From Gillisia sp. (GTDB lineage: Bacteria; Bacteroidota; Bacteroidia; Flavobacteriales; Flavobacteriaceae): 64,000 bases of DNA. The stretch lies in assembly GCA_024635655.1 (NCBI GenBank), contig JAGXIL010000062.1, forward strand, positions 93,023 to 157,022. Direction: 5' to 3'. Made by a program: the position numbers and the translations under genes. Positions 1-8,821 of this stretch are shown piece by piece. Every line of letters starts with the position of its first letter. Within the stretch, counting starts at the first letter, position 1. The notes below the pieces were generated by a model. The model searched no databases. It saw only the letters and a program-made list of their open reading frames with translations, and was not told the DNA's origin.

Positions 1-49
1 AACATTAAAAGTTGAGGCCTCTCAGTTTATACATTTCGTCATATTATTG

Positions 50-57
50 TATCTTTG
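50..57 (+). promoter_or_regulatory. Bacteroidota -7 promoter element upstream of lipA
   Basis: TATCTTTG exactly matches the Bacteroidota -7 consensus TAnnTTTG and lies 17 nt before the ATG at 75. Its place downstream of the earlier in-frame ATG at 12 argues that 75 is the real lipA start. No clear -33 TTG is visible. Confidence 0.5.
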
Positions 58-74
58 GATCCAAGAATTTTACT

Positions 75-947
75 ATGAGTACAGATACTTTAACTATACA
101 AAAACCGGCTCCAAAACCAAAATGGCTAAGAGTAAAACTTCCCACAGGAAAAAAATACAGTGATCTTAGAGGCCTAGTAGATAAGTATGACCTGCATACT
201 ATTTGCACCTCTGGAAGCTGTCCTAATATGGGGGAATGCTGGAGTGAAGGAACTGCCACTTTTATGATCCTTGGAAATGTTTGTACCAGGTCCTGCGGTT
301 TTTGCGGTGTTAAAACCGGAAGGCCCCAAACGGTAGACTGGGATGAACCTGAAAAAGTCGCACGATCTATAAAACTCATGCAAATCAAACACGCTGTTAT
401 AACCAGTGTGGATCGTGATGATCTCAAAGATATGGGTTCTATTCTGTGGGCGGAAACTGTTAAAGCGATTCGCCGAATGAATCCGGAAACCACATTAGAA
501 ACGCTTATTCCGGATTTTCAGGGGAATGAAAGGAATATTGACAGAATTATAGATGTTCATCCTGAAGTAGTTTCCCACAATATGGAAACTGTAAAACGTT
601 TGACCCGGGAAGTAAGAATACAGGCCAAATATGAACGCAGCCTTGGGGTTTTACAGTATTTAAAGGATCAGGGCATTACCCGAACTAAATCAGGCATCAT
701 GCTTGGTTTGGGGGAAAAAGAAGAAGAGGTGATCCAAACCCTTCACGATCTTAGAAGTGTGGGCCTTGACATCGTAACGATCGGGCAATATTTACAACCC
801 AGTAAAAAGCATTTACCTGTAAAGCAATTTATAACTCCAGACCAGTTTAAAAAATACGAGACCATTGGCTTAGAATTAGGATTCCGCCACGTTGAAAGCG
901 GCCCCCTTGTAAGATCATCATACAAAGCACAAAAACACCTAACATAA
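75..947 (+). CDS. lipA: Lipoyl synthase (radical SAM)
   Basis: Inserts two sulfur atoms into protein-bound octanoyl groups to make lipoyl cofactors for the pyruvate and 2-oxoglutarate dehydrogenases and the glycine cleavage system. The 290-residue protein has both iron-sulfur cluster motifs of the family: the auxiliary cluster cysteines C44-x4-C49-x5-C55, and the radical SAM motif C70-x3-C74-x2-C77 in CTRSCGFC. The C-terminal RSSY serine motif is also present. The ORF is open back to an ATG at 12, but the promoter-like TATCTTTG at 50-57 and the usual family N-terminus (MSTDTL...) favour 75. The GAPDH gene follows after 17 bp, so the two are probably co-transcribed. Confidence 0.95.
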   Translation: MSTDTLTIQKPAPKPKWLRVKLPTGKKYSDLRGLVDKYDLHTICTSGSCPNMGECWSEGTATFMILGNVCTRSCGFCGVKTGRPQTVDWDEPEKVARSIKLMQIKHAVITSVDRDDLKDMGSILWAETVKAIRRMNPETTLETLIPDFQGNERNIDRIIDVHPEVVSHNMETVKRLTREVRIQAKYERSLGVLQYLKDQGITRTKSGIMLGLGEKEEEVIQTLHDLRSVGLDIVTIGQYLQPSKKHLPVKQFITPDQFKKYETIGLELGFRHVESGPLVRSSYKAQKHLT

Positions 948-964
948 ATCTCTCCTCCTGCCAA

Positions 965-1972
965 ATGGCTGAAAAAATAAGAATTGCCATTAATGGCTTT
1001 GGCCGCATAGGCCGTAACCTGTTGAGGCTGTTGATAGATCATCCCACAATAGAAATAGCAGCAATAAATGATATTGCTGATGCAGCCACTCTTGCACATT
1101 TATTAGAATATGACAGCATTCACGGAAGGTTAATAGCAGAAATAACCTCTTCGTCCCAAAAATTAATTTTGAATGGGAAAGAAATACCTCTGCTTAATTT
1201 TTCGCACCCCCGGGATATAAACTGGGGAGATTATCAGGTAGATTACGTTATTGAATCTTCAGGTAAATTTAAAAAAACTCCTGATCTTGAATCCCATTTA
1301 AGCACAGGGGTGAAAACAGTTATACTCGCAGTTCCACCGGAAGATGAAAATATAAAAATGGTGGTCATGGGAGTTAATGAAAAAATTCTTGACGGAAATG
1401 AAAGAATTATTTCCAATGCATCTTGCACTACCAACAATGCTGCTCCAATGCTGGATGTTATTCACAGGCATTTTGGTGTCAAACATGCTTATATTTCAAC
1501 CATACACTCTTATACCTCAGATCAAAGCCTGCACGATAAACCCCACCGCGACCTGAGGAGGTCCCGTGCAGCTACCCAATCTATTATTCCTACCACAACC
1601 GGAGCTGCCAAAGCACTAACCAAAGTTTTTCCGGATCTTAAAGATGTAATAGGCGGATGTGGGATAAGGGTTCCTGTTCCTAATGGTTCCCTTACAGATA
1701 TGACCCTGAATGTCAATAAGTCTACGACCATTGAAGAAGTAAATAAGGTATTTGAGGAAGCATCAAATACCTACTTGAAAGGGTTTTTAAGTTTCACCCG
1801 GGAACCCCTTGTCTCTGTAGACATTATAGGTGATACCCACTCCTGCATATTTGATTCACAAATGACTTCGGTAATAGGGGGTGATTTAATCAAATTGATT
1901 GGTTGGTATGATAATGAAATTGGATATTCAAGCCGACTTATAGATTTAATTTCTTTCGTTTCAAAGAAATAA
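965..1972 (+). CDS. gap: Type I glyceraldehyde-3-phosphate dehydrogenase
   Basis: Catalyses reversible oxidative phosphorylation of glyceraldehyde 3-phosphate with NAD(P) in glycolysis or gluconeogenesis. The 335-residue length is normal. The Rossmann motif INGFGRIGR is at the N-terminus, the catalytic cysteine is C154 in SNASCTTN, and the partner histidine is H181 in STIHSY. The WYDNEIGYSSR signature near the C-terminus is intact. It follows lipA by 17 bp and precedes a histidine kinase by 37 bp. Flavobacteria often carry two GAPDH paralogues; which role this copy has (glycolytic or gluconeogenic) cannot be told from the sequence alone. Confidence 0.95.
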   Translation: MAEKIRIAINGFGRIGRNLLRLLIDHPTIEIAAINDIADAATLAHLLEYDSIHGRLIAEITSSSQKLILNGKEIPLLNFSHPRDINWGDYQVDYVIESSGKFKKTPDLESHLSTGVKTVILAVPPEDENIKMVVMGVNEKILDGNERIISNASCTTNNAAPMLDVIHRHFGVKHAYISTIHSYTSDQSLHDKPHRDLRRSRAATQSIIPTTTGAAKALTKVFPDLKDVIGGCGIRVPVPNGSLTDMTLNVNKSTTIEEVNKVFEEASNTYLKGFLSFTREPLVSVDIIGDTHSCIFDSQMTSVIGGDLIKLIGWYDNEIGYSSRLIDLISFVSKK

Positions 1973-2009
1973 CTATATTTAACATTATTATTGACCAGCC
2001 ACACCCCCA

Positions 2010-4241
2010 ATGAAGCACCTACTTTATTTGCTTATATTCCTACTAGGCTGTTACCCGGCTGCAGCATTTCAGGAAAAAAGTCAGGAAGAGATCTCAGATA
2101 TAAATACTAATATACAGCGCTTGTTAAATGAGGCGGAAATATCTGTAAATGTTCTAAATTTTGAAAAAGCATTAGACCAGCTGAACCAGGCACTGGAACT
2201 CTCCAAACAAATTGACGATCAAAAATACATAGCGATGTCAAGCAGTGTATTATCTCAGCTGTTTTATATTCGCCACGATTATGATCGCGCTATAACAGAG
2301 CTTCAAAGAGCAATAGTAATTCAGAGAGAGATCAATGACGATCCCGGCCTTGCCTATAGCTATTTAAATTATTCCAAGATCTTCAATGCAAAAAATGATT
2401 TTGACCGGGCTTTTAAATATCTCACGCTGTCAGAAAATTATTATGCTAAAGAAAATAATGCTGAGTTTTTAGGAATTGTAAGTATTAACAGGGCCAGCAT
2501 TTATTTAAATTCCGGAAATACAATTGAAAATGTAAACAATGCACTTGAAGAATTAAATAAAGCTGAAACTTATTTAGAGGAGAGTGACAATTTTTATGAA
2601 AAATCCCGAATGCATTATTTTCAAAGCCGGACTTATTTAATTAAGAAGGATTTTGACAGCGCCGAAAATGAAGCATTAAAATCTTTATCCGTTGCCAGGG
2701 CTAATAAATTTGGAAGTATGATCATGTCTTCCAACAAGTTGCTAAGTCAAATTTCTGAAATAAAAGGAGATTATGAACAATCACTAAATTTTCTGAAAAT
2801 AAGCGATAATGTAAGAGACTCGATCTATAACATGAACCGGGAGGCTTTGGCTCTAGATGCAAATACCAGGTATGGAGTTGATGCTATGAGGAATAATCTC
2901 AAGGAAATATCAAAACAAAATGCCGGCCTGGAACGTTCGTTAAAAGTAAATAAGTTAACTACCATATTGAGTGTGGCATTAATTACGATCCTTTCCTTAT
3001 TAACACTTTCTTTATATAAGAATAATAATTTAAGGGCCAGGGCAAATGATTTGCTTCAAAAGAAGAATGATGAACTTACAATAGCAAAGGAAAATGCAGA
3101 AAAAGCGTCCCTGGCAAAAGCACAATTCCTCTCAACCATTACCCACGAATTACGAACTCCTCTATATGCGGTTACCGGCCTCACCCATTTGTTGCTGGAA
3201 GAAAGTCCAACCGAGAATCAAAAAGAGCATTTAAATTCCCTTAAATTTTCCGGGGAATATTTACTCTCTCTAATCAATAATATTCTGGACCTCAATAAAC
3301 TTGAAGCCCGTAAAGTTGAGATCCTTGAAACTTCATTTAATCTGGAGAAGCGAATATCAGATGTTTTGATCGCGCTGAAAAATTCTGCAGATGACAAGAA
3401 CACTAAATTACACTTTGAATTTGATCCTGAAATACCAAAAAAATTAAAAGGGGACCCATTAAAGATTTCTCAGATTTTAATTAACTTAATAGGAAATTCC
3501 ATAAAATTTACTGAAAATGGAGATATCTGGATAAATGTTAGCAGAGTTAATCAGGTAGGCCAGCAATTGTTTCTTCACTTTGAGATCAGGGACAATGGAG
3601 AAGGTATAACAAAGGAAAAACAAAGCGCAATATTTGAGAATTTCACACAAGGTTCTCTTCAGATAAACCGAAAATTTGGGGGTACAGGTCTTGGCCTTTC
3701 CATTGTGAAGAATCTTCTTAACTTAATGAACAGTGAAATTCATTTGGATAGTGAATTAGGGAAAGGTTCAACTTTTAGTTTTGATCTTAAATTTGAAGCC
3801 TTTGAACCGGTAGTATCAAAATCTGGTAAGGTTCCAGCTGCTGTACTTTCCAATGATATCATGCACAATAAAAAGATCCTGATTGTTGAAGACAATAAGA
3901 TCAACCAGATGATCACCCGTAAAATTCTTGAAAAACATCAGGTGGTTTGTGACGTTGCCGATAATGGTACCATAGCCATTGAGAAGGTGAAAAATAATCA
4001 TTTTGACCTTATACTAATGGATATTCACATGCCCGGTATCAGCGGAATTGAAGCAACTATTGAGATCAGGAAATTTGATGATCAAATACCAATAGTAGCT
4101 CTTACTGCTGTAACACTGGATGAAAATCTCGATGAATTCTATTTGAACGGGTTTACAGATATTATTCCGAAACCCTATAAGACAGAAGAATTTTTCCATA
4201 AAATAAATACCCACCTTGCTGCCAGTAATATTCCGGCCTAA
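2010..4241 (+). CDS. TPR-containing hybrid sensor histidine kinase/response regulator
   Basis: A 743-residue signalling protein. In order: signal peptide (first ~19 residues); TPR-type helical repeats (~30-290) that should lie in the periplasm; one membrane helix (~315-337); a short coiled coil; a HisKA domain with phospho-acceptor H379 in THELRTP; a HATPase domain with N box (NLIGNSIKF), G1 (DNGEGI) and G2 (GTGLGLSIV); and a C-terminal receiver domain with phospho-acceptor D671 in LMDIHMPG and the conserved K in PKPY. It has no output domain, so the phosphate probably passes to a separate regulator. The ligand is unknown. It follows gap by 37 bp and may be co-transcribed with it. Confidence 0.9.
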   Translation: MKHLLYLLIFLLGCYPAAAFQEKSQEEISDINTNIQRLLNEAEISVNVLNFEKALDQLNQALELSKQIDDQKYIAMSSSVLSQLFYIRHDYDRAITELQRAIVIQREINDDPGLAYSYLNYSKIFNAKNDFDRAFKYLTLSENYYAKENNAEFLGIVSINRASIYLNSGNTIENVNNALEELNKAETYLEESDNFYEKSRMHYFQSRTYLIKKDFDSAENEALKSLSVARANKFGSMIMSSNKLLSQISEIKGDYEQSLNFLKISDNVRDSIYNMNREALALDANTRYGVDAMRNNLKEISKQNAGLERSLKVNKLTTILSVALITILSLLTLSLYKNNNLRARANDLLQKKNDELTIAKENAEKASLAKAQFLSTITHELRTPLYAVTGLTHLLLEESPTENQKEHLNSLKFSGEYLLSLINNILDLNKLEARKVEILETSFNLEKRISDVLIALKNSADDKNTKLHFEFDPEIPKKLKGDPLKISQILINLIGNSIKFTENGDIWINVSRVNQVGQQLFLHFEIRDNGEGITKEKQSAIFENFTQGSLQINRKFGGTGLGLSIVKNLLNLMNSEIHLDSELGKGSTFSFDLKFEAFEPVVSKSGKVPAAVLSNDIMHNKKILIVEDNKINQMITRKILEKHQVVCDVADNGTIAIEKVKNNHFDLILMDIHMPGISGIEATIEIRKFDDQIPIVALTAVTLDENLDEFYLNGFTDIIPKPYKTEEFFHKINTHLAASNIPA

Positions 4242-4330
4242 AGTTTGGCATATTCTTTGAAAATATATGGTTAGTAGAATTATATAAATCGCGCAAGCAC
4301 GGAATTATATAGTTTGAATTAGCCGAAAGA

Positions 4331-4361
4331 AAAAATGAGGTGCAGAGTGCACCTCATTTTT
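4331..4361. terminator. Bidirectional terminator shared by histidine kinase and lpxK
   Basis: A perfect 14-bp inverted repeat (AAAAATGAGGTGCA, loop GAG, TGCACCTCATTTTT) lies between the convergent kinase and lpxK genes. A-tracts and T-tracts flank it so that it can work on both strands. Its right arm covers the lpxK stop codon (4354-4356). Confidence 0.85.
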
Positions 4362-5367
4362 CATTTCTAATAAACTCTTCTATTAGATTGTCAAATTTTA
4401 GAGCATTATTTAAAAATTTCATTTTCATGGGAAGGTAAAATAAGGCTTGATGGCTAAACAAGTCTTTTAGTCGCATGTAATCCTTCTCTGTAGTTATAAT
4501 TAAAGGCGCTTTGGCAATTCTTTCCAGGTCCTTTGGATAAAAATTATGATGATCAGGAAATTCAAGATGTTCAAAGTTTATATTTTGCCTGGTTAGAAAA
4601 TTGGCTAAGGGTGTGGGGTTGGCTATCCCCGTTACCAGGCAAACCTTTTCTCCCTCTATATCCTTTATAGGAACCTCCTCCTTTTCACTGCAAATTTTAC
4701 TATGGTAGCCTATATAACTAAAAAACAATTCCTGATTGTTTTTGACCCCAAGGCTTCCCTTAATTTTTTCCTGCTCCCGGGCTTTAAGGTTTTCTGGACA
4801 TTTAGTCACTACTACTATATTTGCACGGCTCGCTCCACTTGCAGGTTCTCTTAAATTTCCGGTGGGCAGAACAAAGTCATTTACGTATAAATTTCCATAA
4901 GAGGTTAATAGAATATTTAATCCTGCTTTTACTTTTCTGTGTTGAAAAGAATCGTCAAGTAAGATCACTTCAGGAGAGCTTTCAGAATGCAACAGGGAGA
5001 TCCCTCTTTGCCGGTCTTCATCTACCGCTACCCGGGCATTGGGAAAATTGACCTTGAACTGAAGTGGTTCATCCCCAACCATGGATGCTATTTCAGTGCC
5101 CTGGAGAAGGTGAAACCCCCGGGTTTTACGCCCATACCCCCTGCTTAAGGTCGCTACCCGGTATTCCGGCATAAGCAGTCTCAGCAGGTATTCTATCATA
5201 GGAGTTTTACCTGTACCTCCAACACTAAGATTCCCCACTCCTATAACCGGAAAAGAATAGGATATAGAATTGAATAAATTTATATCGTAAAAATAATTTC
5301 GCAACCTGATTATAAGGCTATACAATAAGGAAAAGGGAATTAGGATTTTTCTAAGGATACTCATCAT
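4354..5367 (-). CDS. lpxK: Tetraacyldisaccharide 4'-kinase
   Basis: Phosphorylates the 4' position of the lipid A disaccharide at the inner membrane, the sixth step of the Raetz pathway for lipopolysaccharide. The protein has an N-terminal hydrophobic anchor and a Walker A motif GVGNLSVGGTGKTP typical of LpxK, followed by a long kinase domain ending in a TTEKDYMRL segment. The ORF is open to an ATG at 5412, but that would overlap the start of the divergent Nif3 gene and its promoter-like box at 5385-5392. Double ATG codons at 5367 and 5364 fit the usual LpxK N-terminus (MSILRKIL) better. The stop codon lies inside the shared terminator hairpin. Confidence 0.92.
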   Translation of the reverse strand: MMSILRKILIPFSLLYSLIIRLRNYFYDINLFNSISYSFPVIGVGNLSVGGTGKTPMIEYLLRLLMPEYRVATLSRGYGRKTRGFHLLQGTEIASMVGDEPLQFKVNFPNARVAVDEDRQRGISLLHSESSPEVILLDDSFQHRKVKAGLNILLTSYGNLYVNDFVLPTGNLREPASGASRANIVVVTKCPENLKAREQEKIKGSLGVKNNQELFFSYIGYHSKICSEKEEVPIKDIEGEKVCLVTGIANPTPLANFLTRQNINFEHLEFPDHHNFYPKDLERIAKAPLIITTEKDYMRLKDLFSHQALFYLPMKMKFLNNALKFDNLIEEFIRNEK

Positions 5368-5384
5368 TACGAAAGTAGAATAAT

Positions 5385-5392
5385 TATATTTG
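5385..5392 (+). promoter_or_regulatory. -7 promoter element upstream of the Nif3-like gene
   Basis: TATATTTG is an exact TAnnTTTG match placed 18 nt before the ATG at 5411, the usual distance for this group. It helps to place the divergent lpxK start at 5367 or 5364. Confidence 0.5.
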
Positions 5393-5410
5393 AATTTAAA
5401 ATAGGATATC

Positions 5411-6505
5411 ATGATAATTGCCGAGGTCTTAGACTATCTGGAACAATTTGCTCCCCTTGCCACCGCAGAAGATTTTGACAATGTAGGCTTATTGGTTGGA
5501 AATTCTAAAACAAAAGTTTCCAACATATTAATTACACTAGACACGCTGGAGGAGGTTGTAGACGAAGCGATAGAAAAAGACTGCAACCTAATAATAAGTT
5601 TTCATCCCATCATATTTTCTGGACTTAAACGCCTAAATGGGAATAACTATGTAGAAAGAACAGTGATAAAAGCGATACAAAATAACATCGCTATTTATGC
5701 CATTCATACTGCCCTGGATAATCATATTGAAGGAGTAAATAAAATGATCTGTGACAAATTAAACCTGGTCAATACTAAGATCCTTATTCCTGCAAAAAAC
5801 AAAATAAAAAAGCTTACCACCTATATTCCAACTGCACAGGCAGAGGAGCTAAGGCAAAAATTATTTAAAGCAGGTGCCGGTTCTATAGGAAATTACGAGA
5901 ATTGCAGTTTCAACCTTGAAGGAACAGGCAGCTTTATGCCTAATGAAGAAGCTAATCCTTCAATTGGCTCCTGGGGAAAGGTGCATTATGAAAAAGAGAC
6001 CCAAATAGGAATAACCTTTCCTTCACATTTAGAATCAAAGGTGTTGAAAAGTTTATTTAAGCACCACCCTTACGAAGAAGTGGCCTATGAGATCATTACT
6101 TTGGATAATAAAAACCAGCATCAAGGAATGGGAATGGTAGGAGAGTTTACTGAAACCATGGGCGAAATTGAATTTCTAAGCCAGTTAAAATCTACATTTC
6201 ATTCAGGATGTATAAGGCATTCTGATCTTTTGGGAAAACCCATAAGAAAAGTTGCAGTCTTAGGTGGCAGCGGAAGTTTTGCCATTGAAGAAGCCAAAAA
6301 TGCAGGAGCAGATTTTTTCATAACCGCCGACCTTAAATATCATGATTTTTATAAAGCCGAGGGAAAGCTGGTACTTGCAGATATTGGGCACTATGAAAGT
6401 GAACAATACACAAAAGAATTAATACATTCGCATCTTAGCAAAAAATTTAGTAATTTTGCACTTATTTTAGCGAACACAAAAACCAATCCTATCAAGTATT
6501 ATTAA
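5411..6505 (+). CDS. Nif3-like dinuclear metal centre hexameric protein
   Basis: Belongs to the NIF3/YbgI family, often labelled GTP cyclohydrolase I type 2, whose true biochemical role is unsettled. The 364-residue length matches the long form in which a PII-like (CutA/YqfO) domain is inserted between the two metal-binding halves. The first half holds the family motifs EDFDNVGLLVG and SFHPIIFSGLK with metal-binding histidines. The second half holds GGSGSF and the metal-binding segment ADIGHYESEQY. The next gene starts 2 bp after the stop, a tight pair seen in many Bacteroidota. Confidence 0.88.
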   Translation: MIIAEVLDYLEQFAPLATAEDFDNVGLLVGNSKTKVSNILITLDTLEEVVDEAIEKDCNLIISFHPIIFSGLKRLNGNNYVERTVIKAIQNNIAIYAIHTALDNHIEGVNKMICDKLNLVNTKILIPAKNKIKKLTTYIPTAQAEELRQKLFKAGAGSIGNYENCSFNLEGTGSFMPNEEANPSIGSWGKVHYEKETQIGITFPSHLESKVLKSLFKHHPYEEVAYEIITLDNKNQHQGMGMVGEFTETMGEIEFLSQLKSTFHSGCIRHSDLLGKPIRKVAVLGGSGSFAIEEAKNAGADFFITADLKYHDFYKAEGKLVLADIGHYESEQYTKELIHSHLSKKFSNFALILANTKTNPIKYY

Positions 6506-6507
6506 CT

Positions 6508-7287
6508 ATGGCAAAAAAAACCGATGTTACTGTAGAAGAGAAGTTAAGAGCGTTGTACGATCTTCAACTAATTGACTCTAGAATAGACGAAATTAGAAAT
6601 GTACGAGGCGAACTTCCGTTGGAGGTAGAAGACTTAGAAGATGAAGTAGCCGGACTAAATACACGTGTTAAAAAATTAGAAGCCGATCTTGAAGTTATTG
6701 ATAACGACATAAAGAGTAAAAAAATTCTTATGGACGATTCAAAAGCGGCAATAAAAAAATATACCGAACAACAAAAGAACGTTCGTAATAATCGTGAATT
6801 TAATGCTTTAAGCAAAGAAGTTGAATTCCAGGAACTGGAAATAGAACTTGCAGAAAAGCATATTAAAGAATACAGGGCTCAAATTGAGCAAAAGAAAGAG
6901 ATCATAGCTCAAACCCAGGAGCGCCTTACCGACAGGGAAAAACATCTGACTCACAAAAAAGGTGAACTTGATGCCATTCTTGCCGAAACTCAGAAAGAAG
7001 AAGAAATGCTGAGCCAAAAATCTCAGGATTTTGAAAATCAGATTGAAGAACGATTAGTGAGCGCCTATAAGCGTATTAGAAATAATGTAAAAAATGGACT
7101 TGCCGTTGTTCCCGTTGAAAGAGGAGCATCAGGTGGTTCTTACTTTACCATCCCACCCCAGGTAATTGTAGAGATTTCCGGAAGAAGAAAAATTATTACT
7201 GACGAACACAGTGGCAGGATATTGGTTGATGAAGACCTGGCCAGAGAAGAGCAGGAAAAAATGGCTGCTTTCTTTTCTAAAGCATAA
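6508..7287 (+). CDS. DUF164/CdsZ-type coiled-coil protein with degenerate zinc ribbon
   Basis: A 259-residue protein made mostly of long charged helices (~20-185) predicted to form a coiled coil, followed by the C4-type zinc-ribbon region of the DUF164 family. In the family this region holds CxxC...CxxC; here the corresponding positions read SGGS (residues 208-211) and DEHSGR (232-237), so all four zinc ligands are replaced, while the conserved IPPQ and GRILVDE around them remain. The reading frame is intact and the loss looks like divergence rather than decay. It is translationally close to the Nif3 gene (2 bp gap). The proposed family role is RNA-, tRNA- or ribosome-related, but it is poorly defined. 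Confidence 0.85.
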   Translation: MAKKTDVTVEEKLRALYDLQLIDSRIDEIRNVRGELPLEVEDLEDEVAGLNTRVKKLEADLEVIDNDIKSKKILMDDSKAAIKKYTEQQKNVRNNREFNALSKEVEFQELEIELAEKHIKEYRAQIEQKKEIIAQTQERLTDREKHLTHKKGELDAILAETQKEEEMLSQKSQDFENQIEERLVSAYKRIRNNVKNGLAVVPVERGASGGSYFTIPPQVIVEISGRRKIITDEHSGRILVDEDLAREEQEKMAAFFSKA

Positions 7288-7303
7288 TTTTTAAAAAGAT
7301 TTG

Positions 7304-7347
7304 AAAAGGGATGTTTAAAGCCAGGCTTTAAACATCCCTTTTTTTTT
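7304..7347 (+). terminator. Rho-independent terminator after the DUF164 gene
   Basis: A 17-bp inverted repeat (7304-7320 and 7326-7342) with a 5-nt loop runs into a T-tract, 16 bp after the stop codon. It ends the Nif3-DUF164 operon. Confidence 0.85.
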
Positions 7348-7405
7348 GCTTTCTACATAAATCTAGCATTAACACTCCTTTCACACATATATTCTATTTA
7401 TGGTC

Positions 7406-7413
7406 TAACTTTA
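7406..7413 (+). promoter_or_regulatory. -7-like element upstream of lipoprotein gene
   Basis: TAACTTTA fits TAnnTTTA and is 21 nt before the ATG at 7435, just downstream of the previous terminator. No clear -33 element is visible. Confidence 0.35.
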
Positions 7414-7434
7414 TCCAGTCCTAAACTATACTCC

Positions 7435-8049
7435 ATGATTAACAAAATGTATGTCCTCGGCCTTTTTAGTTTTCTACTTATAGTTTCCTGTAAAAATGAA
7501 CCTGAAGCGGGGTATGACCCGGTGAATAACACCGATATTGAATATTCTCCTACTGAAAGTGGAGTTACCCGAGATAATGCTAATGCTAATAAAATGGAAA
7601 CAGGTGAAATTGATCCCGGCCATGATACCAGTGGTAACAACGTAAGACAGGAACAAGGTTCAGAAAAAACAGCAAGCCTTAGTGGTACCTTTATAAAACT
7701 GGGAGAGGAAAGCGATAAAGAATGTAATTGCTATTGTTTAGATATTGATTATAATTCCACCTCAGAATTGTGTTTGATCCCCGGTGAAATGTATATTGAG
7801 ACAAGAATGAAAAGAAGTAACGACAACACAGTTAACCTCTTTTTAGTAGGTCCTTCGGCCAAAAACACTACCGGAGAAAATATTCCCTGGGATACATTTG
7901 ATACAAATATTCCTATAGCTTCAGTTACTTCAATTGCTAATGGAGATTTGCAAATGAATTGGTTAGGTTTTACCTCCAACGGCGACTTAGCTATGGACTA
8001 TGCCATTTACGGCAAAAAAACCTTAGAAGGAATTTACAAAAAGAAATAA
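7435..8049 (+). CDS. Hypothetical lipoprotein
   Basis: I do not recognise a functional domain. The 204-residue protein starts with a hydrophobic signal and a lipobox (LIVSC, cysteine near residue 19), so it should be lipid-anchored in the envelope. Residues ~25-80 are polar and low in complexity (many N, E, D, T and G), as in a linker. The remaining ~120 residues look like a compact beta-rich domain, with a CNCYC cluster near residue 100 that could bind metal or form disulfides. The msrA lipoprotein gene starts 2 bp after the stop, so the two are probably co-transcribed. Confidence 0.75.
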   Translation: MINKMYVLGLFSFLLIVSCKNEPEAGYDPVNNTDIEYSPTESGVTRDNANANKMETGEIDPGHDTSGNNVRQEQGSEKTASLSGTFIKLGEESDKECNCYCLDIDYNSTSELCLIPGEMYIETRMKRSNDNTVNLFLVGPSAKNTTGENIPWDTFDTNIPIASVTSIANGDLQMNWLGFTSNGDLAMDYAIYGKKTLEGIYKKK

Positions 8050-8051
8050 GT

Positions 8052-8714
8052 ATGAGATCCCTGTTTATATTGACCTTTAGCATTTTTTTATTCTCCTGTG
8101 GAAACGGGAATACTCAAACGGTAACAAAAGAAGAAATTGCAAATGCGGAACCCATAGAGGTACCTATGGAAAATAATATGGCTAAGGCTTATTTCGCCAG
8201 TGGGTGCTTTTGGTGCGTTGAAGCCATCTATGAAAGTGTGAAGGGTGTAGACGAGGTTATATCCGGATACTCGGGTGGTCATACTGAAAATCCCACTTAT
8301 GAATCCAGTAATACCGGTACCACAGGTCACGCAGAAGCCGTTGAAGTTATTTATGATCCGGAAGTTATTGATTTTCCTACATTAGTAGAAATCTATTTCG
8401 GTTCTCAAAATCCTACCCAGGTGAATGGCCAGGGACCGGACCAAGGCTCACAGTACAGGTCTATATTATTTTTTCAAAATCAGGAACAAAAAGAAGCAAT
8501 TGAGGCTATAAAAACTGAAGTAAGTAAAAAATATGATCAACCTATTGCAGCTGAAGTTTTACCCTTTCAAAAATTTTGGGTTGCAGAAGATTATCATCAG
8601 GATTATGAAAAATTAAATCCGGGAAATCCTTATATTCAAAAGGTTTCCATACCCAGATTGAATAAATTCAAACAAAATTTTTCTCACCTCTTAAGAGAAG
8701 ATCACACAAATTAA
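8052..8714 (+). CDS. msrA: Peptide-methionine (S)-S-oxide reductase, lipoprotein form
   Basis: Reduces methionine S-sulfoxide in proteins back to methionine. The family motif GCFWC with the catalytic cysteine is present, followed by GYSGGHTENPTYE and GHAEAVEV segments and the C-terminal HQDYEKLNP. Unlike cytosolic MsrA, this copy begins with a signal and lipobox (LFSCGNG), so it should act in the periplasm or on a membrane. The start at 8052 gives 220 residues and sits 2 bp after the upstream lipoprotein gene. The ORF is open further upstream, but those extra residues overlap the previous gene and are not MsrA-like. Confidence 0.92.
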   Translation: MRSLFILTFSIFLFSCGNGNTQTVTKEEIANAEPIEVPMENNMAKAYFASGCFWCVEAIYESVKGVDEVISGYSGGHTENPTYESSNTGTTGHAEAVEVIYDPEVIDFPTLVEIYFGSQNPTQVNGQGPDQGSQYRSILFFQNQEQKEAIEAIKTEVSKKYDQPIAAEVLPFQKFWVAEDYHQDYEKLNPGNPYIQKVSIPRLNKFKQNFSHLLREDHTN

Positions 8715-8737
8715 AAACAGAAACATATTTCGTTGAA

Positions 8738-8772
8738 GAAATGAAGCTCAAAAAGCTTCATTTCTTTATTTA
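8738..8772 (+). terminator. Rho-independent terminator after msrA
   Basis: An 11-bp inverted repeat (GAAATGAAGCT and AGCTTCATTTC, arms 8738-8748 and 8754-8764) with a short loop, followed by a T-rich run, lies 24 bp after the msrA stop. Confidence 0.75.
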
Positions 8773-8796
8773 TTCCGGCAAAACGCTATAGTTTTC

Positions 8797-8804
8797 TATT
8801 TTTA
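8797..8804 (+). promoter_or_regulatory. -7-like element upstream of antiporter gene
   Basis: TATTTTTA fits TAnnTTTA, 17 nt before the ATG at 8822 and after the msrA terminator. The -33 element is not clear. Confidence 0.35.
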
Positions 8805-8821
8805 CACCCCAAACCAGCTCC

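Noticed and set aside
12..74. Upstream ATG that would extend lipA by 21 residues
   Set aside because: The extra residues are not part of the LipA family and a promoter-like TATCTTTG box lies inside them.
7959..8051. Extended msrA start inside the preceding lipoprotein gene
   Set aside because: The 31 extra residues overlap the other gene and would remove the clear signal peptide and lipobox at 8052.
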